From contig NW_026729337.1 in NCBI RefSeq assembly GCF_030272615.1, positions 31,784 through 95,783 of the forward strand: 64,000 bases of DNA, written 5' to 3'. The translations under genes were made by a program, and so were the position numbers. Shown here piece after piece: positions 8,709 through 21,828 of the stretch. The stretch is from Cryptomeria japonica (taxonomy: Eukaryota; Streptophyta; Pinopsida; Cupressales; Cupressaceae). The notes under the pieces are model-generated. The model searched no databases, was not told the DNA's origin, and saw nothing but the letters and a program-made list of their open reading frames with translations. Position 1 is the stretch's first letter. Each line of letters starts with the position of its first letter.

Positions 8709-10588
8709 TAGCATAGGTCAACTTCTTGTGATATGATTAGTCAAGCAAGGAACCAAGCTCTCCTCCTCAATTGTCATTATTTTTAGTGAAAATTATTAGT
8801 AACAAAAAATGATACGTAGCATTATCTCAAAGGCATCATGCAAACCCTTCACATCTATCTGTGCTACATAATGTTAATTCACTACTCACCAAATGTCATA
8901 TGGTCATAGTTTTTCCCTAAACAAAATCAACAACAATCAAAACTAATGGAATTTTAAACAAGTTAAACACTTATAAAATTAAAAAATGAAGCCATTAATG
9001 CAATGATTTCAAAAAAATAAAGCTATTTAGTACTATTATTATAGCGAGAAGAATAAATGGATTTTATCTCTCTGTTTAGAACAGATTTGCTTCTAAGGTG
9101 AAAATTTTGCAACTAATTTTCCTAAGGTATTTTGTCAAGTTCAATTAGAGGATATAAAATATTGGAGGTGCGTTTTATGTAGTGCAACTTTCTTGGTACT
9201 TGAACTTGACACAAAATAAAAGGATGTTTATGTGCAGTCAAGTATGTCAAGTAGTGCAACTTTCTTGGCAATTGAATTTGGTAATTTTTCTAAAGCCAAC
9301 AAAGTATTTGTGCTTCTTATCTAACTATGAATTTTAGTTCCTTGAATTTTCTTTTAGTTTTGATAAAATCAAGAAAATGCTAACTCAATCATATAATATC
9401 TAATATTTTGAAGGATAAAGTGCCATGGCTTATCTAACCAATTTGCTAGAATGTTGGAGAAGTTTAAAAAACATATATTGAATGGTGTCCTAGCCAAAAG
9501 TAGGAATAATATTGAATTTGCTACAAGTAATTTTGGTCTATTGGATTATTTCATTAAAAAATTGCTTGAGACTAGCCTAATGAATAAAAATTATATGTTT
9601 GGCCTTGCCAAAGTTATTATTTTTAATTGCTTCTTTTTTTAAAACTTTTTGGTTTTCATATGTAAGAAATATTATGTTACTTGACCTAAGAAGTTAATTA
9701 TTAAAAGGAGAAACTATTGTTTACAACTGAAAGTAAGTTAAAATTTCTTTTCTCTTGAATCCCAATATCCTTGAAGTTTTTAAACTTTCTCAGCTTACCG
9801 CTAAATATTATTTAGACAAGAATAGTGATAGGTTCAAGTAGTTCTTAAGGTATATAATCAATTCTAACATGAAATAAAAGGTGTTGGATTTTGTTTGAAG
9901 AAATAAATTAGAGCCCTTTGAAATTAAGCAATTTGATGGATATTTTAGATTATTTTTCTAGGTACTAGGAATGTACTATAAGAAGCAAATATGCATATGT
10001 CTAATGCGCCTTCTTGTAAATATCCAAAAACATATGTAAATAGAATATTTAATTATGAGGCAGGGGTTGTAGCAGGATTCCATAAATCTATTATAAATTT
10101 TAAAATAGCTTACCCTCCTTGTACTTTCATATAGTATCCACTCTTGCACACTTTATTGCAAGCCTTCTCTTTTGAATGGACTAAGTAGTTAGGAAAGAAA
10201 CTAGTTTTATACTTCATTTGTGTTAGACATGTTTTTATTGTCTAATTAAAAACAATGCAATTGGATATACATTTGTCTTGTAGAAGTTATAGATTTTTTA
10301 TTATTTCTTTACTATCCTTATCCTTAATATACTAGGATTTATATAGCATAAGAATATCTAATTAAGTAATAAATTTTCTTAGTCCCCCTATTTATCTTTT
10401 TTGGTGAAATATTGATAAAATTTAGGATACAATATGTATCATGATTGAAGAACTATAACCATAATTATGGCTATCCTATAGTTCATCATTACTCGTCTAC
10501 TTTTATGCCTAACCAAGTGATATCTCTAGTAATCATATGGTACATGTATGAGGTGGATAATATTTTATTTTAAGTAGCATTAGAAAGA
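8709..10588 (+). repeat. Module A, spanning the copy 1 / copy 2 junction
   Basis: The complete module of about 1.88 kb. Its left edge, about 8709 (GCATAGGTCAACTTCTTGTG), aligns with module B at about 3747 (GCATGTGCCAACTTCTTGTG). The right edge is the LTR fragment. No peptide gene lies inside it. Confidence 0.85.
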
Positions 10589-11400
10589 TGGTTCCTATTA
10601 GAGTAAAAGGTTTTATTTACTAAATTAATTTAATCATATTGATTAATTAATTAAGTCACCTTTTCCTTTTCTCACTTAAGCTAAATTTAGGAAGCTTTTT
10701 GGGGAATTTAATAATTATTTTATTTCATGCATTCATCCCTTAGGGTTTGCTTTAGGGTTTTGATCTCCTTTATTAAACAATTGATCTCATTGTAATTATT
10801 CATTCTGGCAAGTTAATTCATTTGTGATTCTTCTTGCAATTGTCTCCAATTATTCTTGCACTCTCTTGTTTGTAGGATTTTCTCTTATACGTGGCAGGTA
10901 TTTGCATGCAGGCGATTATTGGGCATTGTGGAATTCATCAATCATGAATTCTATCATGGTATCAGAAGTCCAGACCTGATGCACCTCATTCATCAAATTT
11001 GATATTTTCCTTATGAAATTTTTTTGTTTGCATCTTGGGTCAATTCGAATCTCAAAATAAGATCTCTGAGGATTTGAAAATTCACGTTTTTTTGTGATCA
11101 AGGGGGGCGCCTATTGTTTTGGACCACCACCACCAGTGGTTAGAGACCTCCTCCCCTCCCCGACTGCCCTCCACCACCTCATGCCATCAACGGACCACCA
11201 CCGCGCCACCAGTTTCATTGTTAGAAGCCTTTTTGAGCCTATTGGGATTTTTTTGTGATATTGGGAGCAAACAGAGGCGTTCTTCGATAAACCATATATT
11301 GAAGTAGAATTTATTTTAGATTTCATTTCTGGTTTGACCTTTTCTATTTTAGAATTGATGTAAACTTTTGTTTTAATCTTTTCTATTTTGTTTTAACCGT
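10589..11400 (+). mobile_element. Copia-like LTR-retrotransposon 5' fragment, copy 2
   Basis: As in copy 1, with a private A at 10887 in the LTR. Primer binding site at 10957-10966. Confidence 0.6.
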
Positions 11401-11576
11401 TATCTCGTCATACTAACTGCCAAAACGAACCTGAAGCAAAGATGCGTGATAAAGAGAGTATATTGTATTTATAAACAGAGTGCAAGCGTTTATATAGGTC
11501 AAGAGTGATATTCGGTGAAAAAGGGTGAGATTCAAAGTAAAACAATGGAGCGTTGAATTGCAGCATTTTAAGAGGC
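11401..11576 (-). pseudogene. Relic third peptide gene, copy 2
   Basis: Same three-codon relic as copy 1; start codon at 11411 (complement), TATA at 11466-11473. Confidence 0.68.
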
Positions 11577-12787
11577 TCGAGCTCAAAAGATGCTTTTATT
11601 TTTCTTGAACCAAACGATACAGTAGAAGTTCAATGCATTTTTGGTTTCACCATTTTTCTTTTCATACAACCCTTTATAATTTATAAAAACATTTTTCAAT
11701 AAATTTTTAAATTTTAACCAAAATTGAAATGGTCAAGCAAAGAAAAAAAATGTTGAATAGCAGCAATGAGTATGCTGATCTTTAATGCTATTCATTATTG
11801 AAAAAGTGTCTTTGATGACAAAGTGGACGTTATGATAAGTACAATAATTGAAAGGATACAATTTTAAAGGAAAAATCTTCAGAATCCTATCATCTAAAGT
11901 ATCATAAATTGATGGAACCTCAAACTGTACATTTTAAAATCTCTCCCAATGGGATGTTTCTTTTGAAATATTTTTTTTGTGTGCAAGGGTGAGCTAGTCA
12001 TAGTTCTACTCTTTTCATGACCCCTTTTCTCCCAAGTACAATAGTTTGGAGTTTAGATGCACTTTCTATTATTCCACATTGGTTTTTTGTTCTTCCAATC
12101 ATGGATCTTTAATTTACATCTTTATGTCTCTTTTACCATTTATTAATAGGTAACATTACTTTTTAGCTATATACCATCATTTCATCCTTTCTAGTTGTCC
12201 TTTCCTTTATTGATGTTTTGTTATTAGCCTTAATAGCTTAATAATCTTTGATGAGTGACCACTTTAATGAATTGTCAAAATTTATTTGTATCCCTTTGTT
12301 GTTATTGCATATATATTCTTTTTTGTTTTCTATGAAGGAAGGTATAGTTAGAACCATTATGGTCCTTGTATCAAGTGTGCATGTTATAATATGATAGATG
12401 ATAACTTTCATTTTCTTTATATGTCAATCTAACATCAACAAGAGCATCGCTTATCATAGAATCTACCCACCTATGTGGTACAGTTGAAAGAACTAACATT
12501 TGGCTTGTTGCCAATAGAAATTTTCTATTTGTCTACATGTGTTCAATCCCTTTGTGAGATGTAAGAGGATCATTTGATAATAATATGTCATGTTTCTCTA
12601 AAGACTTAAAAGGGAGTTTTTGTTTGAGATATCTCATTCTTTGTTGCTTGTGGCCTATGAATTTTTTATGTTGAGGTGTCCCCCTCCTCTTGTATTATGA
12701 GATTTTCCTTGTACCGACAAGTATATATTGATGTGTGATAAGATTCAACATATTTCCCACATCACTTCAACATATACTTGTTGCAGG

Positions 12788-14621
12788 AAGCATGTGCCAA
12801 CTTCTTGTGATATGAGTGCTCCATACATACAACCAACCTCTCCTCCCCAATTGTCAATATTCTTAGTGACAAATAGCTGAAATGTGGCATTCTCTTCAAT
12901 ACATCACATAGGCTCTCCAAATCTATATGTGCTAGATAATTTTAATTCACCACTTAGCAATATGTGATATGGTAATAATTGTTTTCTCAAAGAAGATAAA
13001 CAACAATCATGTAATGAAATTTTTAACAGGTTAAACACTTCGAAAAATTAAAAATTAAACCATTAATGCAATACATTAGAACATGGGAATATGTTTTCCA
13101 TGATTAGAGTGGGAAGAATAAATGGGTTGGTATAGCTCTCCATTGACTAATTTTCCTAATGTACTGTGTCAACTTCAAAATAATGTTTGTATAGTTTTTC
13201 AATTCTATTTTATTTAGTGCAGCATTTCTAGTCTTTAAATTTGATGCAAAATGAAAGGGTTTCCATGTGCATTCAAGTATGTCCTTAACTTCTCCTTTCA
13301 TTATTAAAAAAAATATATTTTATCTATTTGAGAAAATTTCTTAAGAGGAAGATAAAAAAAAAATTGTGCTCGTTATCAAACTATGATTTTTTGTTCCTTG
13401 GGAGATAGATAAAATTTGAGTGATTTGATGAGTTCCATAGAATGATAAACAAATTTGAAAAAGATAAAATTAATGGATGGTGTCCTAGCGATTCATTTCA
13501 AGAACATTCTTGAATTTAGGAAGAATATCAAATTTCCTATATGTAGATGGTATCTATTTGATTATTTATTTCACAAGGTTTTTGTGCCTAGCATAATGGA
13601 TAATCATTATAGGTTTCACCTTGTCAATGTAATTATCCTTAATTTATTCCTTTGTGAATATTTGTTGGGTCTCATATGTAAGAAATACTATCATAAGACC
13701 CATGAAGTTAAATATTTAAAGAGGGTAGAGTTACTTACAAATACAAATAAATTAACAAGTTTTATTTGACCTAACTCCGTGTTTCACTAAAACTAATTCC
13801 TTATGAGCTTGCCACTAAATATGGTTGAGACATAATAGTCCTAGGGTGATTTACTTTTGGAGGCATATAATCAAGTCCAATGTACAGTAAATAGTGTTGA
13901 AGACCTTCTCAAGAAATGAACTATAGCCCTTTGAAATTTACAAATTTGAGGGATATTTCAATTCAAATTATTACATATTATGCTAGGTCCTAGAAATGTA
14001 GTGTAATTAATAAATATGCATATGTCTATGACGCTTGTTTTGAATGTTCATTTTTTTTAATGTAAATAGGCTATTTGAGTATTTGGACCATGGATCATAC
14101 AGGGAATATACAAATATATTATTAATTTTAAAATCACTTACCCTCCCTATATCTCCATATGGTATATCACCCTTTTTCACACTTTCTTGGAAGCCTTCTC
14201 TAGTTAATGGACAAAGTAGGTAGGAAATTAATGGGTTCTATACTTCATCTATGGTAAAGATGTAGTGTTTGTTTGAATGAACCCTTTGTGGCTATATATA
14301 CATTTCTCATCTAGAAATTGTAGAAATTTTTAGTATTTCTTTATTACCCTTATGTTGAATATATTACGATTTTTGTAGAAGAAGTCTGTCTAATTAAGTA
14401 ATGAATTTACTTAGTACCCATATTTCTTCTTTTTGGGAAAAGGTTGATGATAATATAGGATACAATATGTATCACTATTGAAGAATTGTAATCAAAATTT
14501 ATGTTTCTCCTATGGTTCCTCATTACTTGTTTATTTATAACCAACTAATAGTTATAGTAATCATATGGTACATGTATGAGGTGGATAAATTTCATTCTAA
14601 GTAGCATTAGAAAGATAGTTA
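12788..14621 (+). repeat. Module B, copy 2
   Basis: Same as copy 1, with G at 13779. Confidence 0.85.
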
Positions 14622-16307
14622 CAACATTACCAATTTGAAGCTGAGAACATCACTATATTATTAAGGGAGTCTTATGATCTTGTGGCTGGAATGGTGAAAG
14701 GTTATGGACTAAAATTGTATAAGAAAATATATTAAAATCCCAAGAATATTATTCATAGAGTGTTCACTACAATATTGGAAGGTCTTTTAATAAGAATAAA
14801 TAATTTGAAGGGGATTATTTGTGAAAAAAATCCATAAAAAACTGAGAGAGATGGTAGGATGGACAATATGGATAGGATGGTAGGAGCTGAGTTGATGTGG
14901 AAGTTGAATGATTTAGGGTATAAATGATGTTTCAATGATATCAAAGACACAATGAAGATATAATAGATTCTATAACTTTTAAGGTTGGGAAACACACACA
15001 TAATAAACATGTATTTTTTCCATCCCATTGACGGTAGGAAGAATGTGATAATTAGGCATAGTAGCTTATGGATATTTTTGGAGACAATTTCATGGAAGAT
15101 GTAAGGAAAAAAAAATGTTTATAATTCTTCTCTAATAAATCTCTATGGTAGCTAACTACCAATTAAAAGTGTAGAATTTTTGTGTGAAAAATGGAGATGA
15201 AACTCAAATAGCTAACTATCAATTGGCCAAAATATCTAGCTATACTATTGAGGACCAATTTATCATAAATGAGGCACTCAAGATAGTTGTCATATTTGTA
15301 GTATGTCACTAAAAAAAATGAAAAAGTGTAGGGGACCATGACGCAAAGCTTGAACATATTAAATCTTGGTCCCCACAAAATGATTTGAAGCTTTAGGCAA
15401 AGCATATGGCCATGAATATTTTATAAAGGGAAAACACACCAGGGAACAATTATAGCTTGCTAATGTGATTGAATAGAACCCATTCAATGGTCTTGATTAA
15501 ATTATTATTGTAAGAGAACTAAAGCTCTAAAGGGGAGCAAAGAATTTGACAATGTATGATTTTAATGTCAACATTATTATGAAGGAAAAGGTTTCCACAT
15601 TGTTTTGTTAGAATTCTATCAACTCTTGTTCATGATTCAAATTGTCTTGGCTTCATTAATATTTGGAATCAAATTAACTATGTGTGCTAAGCACATTACT
15701 AAAACCTTTGAACAAGATGAAATTTGCAATGGCCTGCTTCATCGTGTTTTTCTTAATTTTCCTTTAAATTTTTACATTAAAAAAATTATATATTACATAA
15801 AAATTGGTAAACCCTAATATAATATTTGGAGTGACAAATATACATTATAATGTGTATTAAAGCTTTGGTCAGATCCAAACCATAACGTACGGCCTGTTGT
15901 AGCAGGCTCATCATATAAGTTGTGTATGTTTTACAAAGCGCGATTAAAATCTTACTAATTTATAATCCTTTCAAGTATTATGGATAGGCCCTTTCTTAGT
16001 TTTCTCAAACACGTAACTTTTTGTGACACCATAGCAAAAGTCTGTTGAAATTTTTTATGTACCTTTCGTGAATCATATTTAAGATTTGATTAAACTGAAT
16101 ATGTATATTCTTCAATACAAATGAAATTATATCCACTCAAGATAGATGAAAGCGATCTGGCCTTTAAAATGTGTCAGTGGTTAGTCAATGGCGATAGATG
16201 ATATTTCTCCCTATCACCGCAGATCTGGATTGAAAAATACGTAAATGTATACTGAGTATCCATGGCAGAATATCTTAATTAGGTGATTGGATCCACAATA
16301 AGTGTAT

Positions 16308-16508
16308 TCAACAGCAACTAGGATCTGGAATGTTGCCTTCACAGTTAGGACACGACGCTAACATCTCCACAATTTCAAGCAGATTATCAATGCCTGCATT
16401 TGTATTCACTATTTTGTTGAGGATTGGTCGAGCAGAGACAGCGAGGGAAAACACAACGTTGAGCACAAGCAGCAGTGCCATAACTTTCAGAAGCATCGAT
16501 CTCGACAT
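16308..16508 (-). CDS. Small secreted four-cysteine peptide precursor, copy 2
   Basis: Encodes the same 66 residues as the copy at 7267-7467, with the same divergent arrangement to 17022-17246. Confidence 0.78.
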   Translation of the reverse strand: MSRSMLLKVMALLLVLNVVFSLAVSARPILNKIVNTNAGIDNLLEIVEMLASCPNCEGNIPDPSCC

Positions 16509-16609
16509 ACTAATTGGCAGAATGAATGTTAACAAATGAAAAAACGTATTCGGTTTAGCGAGATAGAGAGCGAAGATCGAGAATGGTGATGGATAAACAA
16601 GGAAAATCG

Positions 16610-16887
16610 TATTTATAGAGACACACGACGGCGTGTGAGTATGTTTGATCAAGTCAAAATTAAAATTTGTTCAACTAGGGTGATATTCAAAGTAAAAAAT
16701 GGCGCGTGGAACTGCAACATTTCAAGAGGCGACAAAGGGACTTTGAATACCAACATTGACTTATTCATATTGCACGTCAATTGTCTTCGCTCTCTATCAA
16801 GCATGAAAGCACCTTTAACACCAATATCACCAATTTCAATTTTGACCTATTCAAACACTTGCACTCCATCGTCCATCTCTATAAATA
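16610..16887. promoter_or_regulatory. Shared bidirectional promoter, copy 2
   Basis: Same two TATA boxes (16610-16617, 16880-16887) and W-box cores as copy 1; no change seen. Confidence 0.65.
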
Positions 16888-17021
16888 CGATTTACCTGGT
16901 TTATACATCACCATTCTCGATCTTCGCTCTCTATCTCTTAAAAAATTCACTCGGCTCTTCTTTCTTCATTTGTAAACCAATACGTACGTTTCTTTGCTTG
17001 ATATTCATTCTGGCAATTAGT

Positions 17022-17246
17022 ATGGAGAGATCGATTCATCTGAAAGTTATGGCAGTGCTGCTCATGCTCAACGCTATGGTTTTCCTCGCTGTCTCTGCTC
17101 GACCAATCCTGACGGAAAAAGTGAATACAAATGCAAGCGTGAACAACAATGATTCAATTGATAATCTGGTTGAAATTGTGGAGATGTTAGCATCTGGTTC
17201 TAACTGTTCAGGCAACATCAAAGATCCTAATTGCCGCAAAAGATAA
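17022..17246 (+). CDS. Small secreted two-cysteine peptide precursor, copy 2
   Basis: Same 74-residue product as at 7981-8205. Divergent from 16308-16508, with 513 bp between start codons. Confidence 0.76.
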   Translation: MERSIHLKVMAVLLMLNAMVFLAVSARPILTEKVNTNASVNNNDSIDNLVEIVEMLASGSNCSGNIKDPNCRKR

Positions 17247-17749
17247 AACAATGATGCATAGAGTTACTGTGAATCCAACGCACATAACTAAGATTTTTCG
17301 CCACGGAAATCCGTGAGAGCTTTACATTATTTGGGTATTTTGTGGTCCATGGTGACAACGAGAAAGAGAAATATAATTAAATCCCTTGGACACTACTCGC
17401 TGACACATTTTGAAACCAGAACGCTTTCATCCATCTGGATTGCGTAATATGTAATTATTTTTCTGTATTCAAGAATATACATATTCAGCCCAATCAAATC
17501 TTAAATATCAAATTTGTTTCATTAAATATTCGTTTTCTAATTGTTCATTGTTTTCCACATTGAAGTTGGTGTGGTGGTAGCTCTAGTTTGTCGCAGAAAT
17601 AACGTTTTCCTTTCTATTTCCCAATTATCATTAATCTTTTAGTGGTAAACTATCAAACTTATATTGAATCAAGTTTCCCTATTCCTCTTTGGATATCCCA
17701 ATTACTTATACAAATTATACATATTACTTATTTATACCGTTAATTTAAG

Positions 17750-19629
17750 TAGCATAGGTCAACTTCTTGTGATATGATTAGTCAAGCAAGGAACCAAGCT
17801 CTCCTCCTCAATTGTCATTATTTTTAGTGAAAATTATTAGTAACAAAAAATGATACGTAGCATTATCTCAAAGGCATCATGCAAACCCTTCACATCTATC
17901 TGTGCTACATAATGTTAATTCACTACTCACCAAATGTCATATGGTCATAGTTTTTCCCTAAACAAAATCAACAACAATCAAAACTAATGGAATTTTAAAC
18001 AAGTTAAACACTTATAAAATTAAAAAATGAAGCCATTAATGCAATGATTTCAAAAAAATAAAGCTATTTAGTACTATTATTATAGCGAGAAGAATAAATG
18101 GATTTTATCTCTCTGTTTAGAACAGATTTGCTTCTAAGGTGAAAATTTTGCAACTAATTTTCCTAAGGTATTTTGTCAAGTTCAATTAGAGGATATAAAA
18201 TATTGGAGGTGCGTTTTATGTAGTGCAACTTTCTTGGTACTTGAACTTGACACAAAATAAAAGGATGTTTATGTGCAGTCAAGTATGTCAAGTAGTGCAA
18301 CTTTCTTGGCAATTGAATTTGGTAATTTTTCTAAAGCCAACAAAGTATTTGTGCTTCTTATCTAACTATGAATTTTAGTTCCTTGAATTTTCTTTTAGTT
18401 TTGATAAAATCAAGAAAATGCTAACTCAATCATATAATATCTAATATTTTGAAGGATAAAGTGCCATGGCTTATCTAACCAATTTGCTAGAATGTTGGAG
18501 AAGTTTAAAAAACATATATTGAATGGTGTCCTAGCCAAAAGTAGGAATAATATTGAATTTGCTACAAGTAATTTTGGTCTATTGGATTATTTCATTAAAA
18601 AATTGCTTGAGACTAGCCTAATGAATAAAAATTATATGTTTGGCCTTGCCAAAGTTATTATTTTTAATTGCTTCTTTTTTTAAAACTTTTTGGTTTTCAT
18701 ATGTAAGAAATATTATGTTACTTGACCTAAGAAGTTAATTATTAAAAGGAGAAACTATTGTTTACAACTGAAAGTAAGTTAAAATTTCTTTTCTCTTGAA
18801 TCCCAATATCCTTGAAGTTTTTAAACTTTCTCAGCTTACCGCTAAATATTATTTAGACAAGAATAGTGATAGGTTCAAGTAGTTCTTAAGGTATATAATC
18901 AATTCTAACATGAAATAAAAGGTGTTGGATTTTGTTTGAAGAAATAAATTAGAGCCCTTTGAAATTAAGCAATTTGATGGATATTTTAGATTATTTTTCT
19001 AGGTACTAGGAATGTACTATAAGAAGCAAATATGCATATGTCTAATGCGCCTTCTTGTAAATATCCAAAAACATATGTAAATAGAATATTTAATTATGAG
19101 GCAGGGGTTGTAGCAGGATTCCATAAATCTATTATAAATTTTAAAATAGCTTACCCTCCTTGTACTTTCATATAGTATCCACTCTTGCACACTTTATTGC
19201 AAGCCTTCTCTTTTGAATGGACTAAGTAGTTAGGAAAGAAACTAGTTTTATACTTCATTTGTGTTAGACATGTTTTTATTGTCTAATTAAAAACAATGCA
19301 ATTGGATATACATTTGTCTTGTAGAAGTTATAGATTTTTTATTATTTCTTTACTATCCTTATCCTTAATATACTAGGATTTATATAGCATAAGAATATCT
19401 AATTAAGTAATAAATTTTCTTAGTCCCCCTATTTATCTTTTTTGGTGAAATATTGATAAAATTTAGGATACAATATGTATCATGATTGAAGAACTATAAC
19501 CATAATTATGGCTATCCTATAGTTCATCATTACTCGTCTACTTTTATGCCTAACCAAGTGATATCTCTAGTAATCATATGGTACATGTATGAGGTGGATA
19601 ATATTTTATTTTAAGTAGCATTAGAAAGA
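17750..19629 (+). repeat. Module A, copy 2 / copy 3 junction
   Basis: Same as 8709-10588; no variant noticed. Confidence 0.85.
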
Positions 19630-20441
19630 TGGTTCCTATTAGAGTAAAAGGTTTTATTTACTAAATTAATTTAATCATATTGATTAATTAATTAAGTCAC
19701 CTTTTCCTTTTCTCACTTAAGCTAAATTTAGGAAGCTTTTTGGGGAATTTAATAATTATTTTATTTCATGCATTCATCCCTTAGGGTTTGCTTTAGGGTT
19801 TTGATCTCCTTTATTAAACAATTGATCTCATTGTAATTATTCATTCTGGCAAGTTAATTCATTTGTGATTCTTCTTGCAATTGTCTCCAATTATTCTTGC
19901 ACTCTCTTGTTTGTAGGATTTTCTCTTGTACGTGGCAGGTATTTGCATGCAGGCGATTATTGGGCATTGTGGAATTCATCAATCATGAATTCTATCATGG
20001 TATCAGAAGTCCAGACCTGATGCACCTCATTCATCAAATTTGATATTTTCCTTATGAAATTTTTTTGTTTGCATCTTGGGTCAATTCGAATCTCAAAATA
20101 AGATCTCTGAGGATTTGAAAATTCACGTTTTTTTGTGATCAAGGGGGGCGCCTATTGTTTTGGACCACCACCACCAGTGGTTAGAGACCTCCTCCCCTCC
20201 CCGACTGCCCTCCACCACCTCATGCCATCAACGGACCACCACCGCGCCACCAGTTTCATTGTTAGAAGCCTTTTTGAGCCTATTGGGATTTTTTTGTGAT
20301 ATTGGGAGCAAACAGAGGCGTTCTTCGATAAACCATATATTGAAGTAGAATTTATTTTAGATTTCATTTCTGGTTTGACCTTTTCTATTTTAGAATTGAT
20401 GTAAACTTTTGTTTTAATCTTTTCTATTTTGTTTTAACCGT
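19630..20441 (+). mobile_element. Copia-like LTR-retrotransposon 5' fragment, copy 3
   Basis: As in copy 1; primer binding site at 19998-20007. Confidence 0.6.
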
Positions 20442-20617
20442 TATCTCGTCATACTAACTGCCAAAACGAACCTGAAGCAAAGATGCGTGATAAAGAGAGT
20501 ATATTGTATTTATAAACAGAGTGCAAGCGTTTATATAGGTCAAGAGTGATATTCGGTGAAAAAGGGTGAGATTCAAAGTAAAACAATGGAGCGTTGAATT
20601 GCAGCATTTTAAGAGGC
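20442..20617 (-). pseudogene. Relic third peptide gene, copy 3
   Basis: Same relic; start codon at 20452 (complement). Confidence 0.68.
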
Positions 20618-21828
20618 TCGAGCTCAAAAGATGCTTTTATTTTTCTTGAACCAAACGATACAGTAGAAGTTCAATGCATTTTTGGTTTCACCATTTTTCT
20701 TTTCATACAACCCTTTATAATTTATAAAAACATTTTTCAATAAATTTTTAAATTTTAACCAAAATTGAAATGGTCAAGCAAAGAAAAAAAATGTTGAATA
20801 GCAGCAATGAGTATGCTGATCTTTAATGCTATTCATTATTGAAAAAGTGTCTTTGATGACAAAGTGGACGTTATGATAAGTACAATAATTGAAAGGATAC
20901 AATTTTAAAGGAAAAATCTTCAGAATCCTATCATCTAAAGTATCATAAATTGATGGAACCTCAAACTGTACATTTTAAAATCTCTCCCAATGGGATGTTT
21001 CTTTTGAAATATTTTTTTTGTGTGCAAGGGTGAGCTAGTCATAGTTCTACTCTTTTCATGACCCCTTTTCTCCCAAGTACAATAGTTTGGAGTTTAGATG
21101 CACTTTCTATTATTCCACATTGGTTTTTTGTTCTTCCAATCATGGATCTTTAATTTACATCTTTATGTCTCTTTTACCATTTATTAATAGGTAACATTAC
21201 TTTTTAGCTATATACCATCATTTCATCCTTTCTAGTTGTCCTTTCCTTTATTGATGTTTTGTTATTAGCCTTAATAGCTTAATAATCTTTGATGAGTGAC
21301 CACTTTAATGAATTGTCAAAATTTATTTGTATCCCTTTGTTGTTATTGCATATATATTCTTTTTTGTTTTCTATGAAGGAAGGTATAGTTAGAACCATTA
21401 TGGTCCTTGTATCAAGTGTGCATGTTATAATATGATAGATGATAACTTTCATTTTCTTTATATGTCAATCTAACATCAACAAGAGCATCGCTTATCATAG
21501 AATCTACCCACCTATGTGGTACAGTTGAAAGAACTAACATTTGGCTTGTTGCCAATAGAAATTTTCTATTTGTCTACATGTGTTCAATCCCTTTGTGAGA
21601 TGTAAGAGGATCATTTGATAATAATATGTCATGTTTCTCTAAAGACTTAAAAGGGAGTTTTTGTTTGAGATATCTCATTCTTTGTTGCTTGTGGCCTATG
21701 AATTTTTTATGTTGAGGTGTCCCCCTCCTCTTGTATTATGAGATTTTCCTTGTACCGACAAGTATATATTGATGTGTGATAAGATTCAACATATTTCCCA
21801 CATCACTTCAACATATACTTGTTGCAGG

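Larger units (their letters stand above)
1..9041 (+). repeat. Tandem repeat unit, copy 1 (9,041 bp)
   Basis: First of seven complete head-to-tail copies with an exact 9,041-bp period. The phase of the unit start is arbitrary, since the window opens inside the array. Layout by unit position: rest of module A 1-1547, retroelement fragment 1548-2359, relic peptide gene 2360-2535, module B 3747-5580, peptide gene pair 7267-8205, start of the next module A at 8709. This copy carries G at 1846, G at 2828, C at 2968, G at 4537, G at 4738, T at 5132 and A at 6863, and I saw no variant private to it. No length difference between copies was seen; all ORF positions repeat at exactly 9,041-bp intervals. 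Confidence 0.98.
9042..18082 (+). repeat. Tandem repeat unit, copy 2
   Basis: Matches copy 1 except for a private A at 10887 (unit 1846, G elsewhere), inside the LTR fragment. Shares G at unit 4738 (13779) only with copy 1. Confidence 0.98.
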
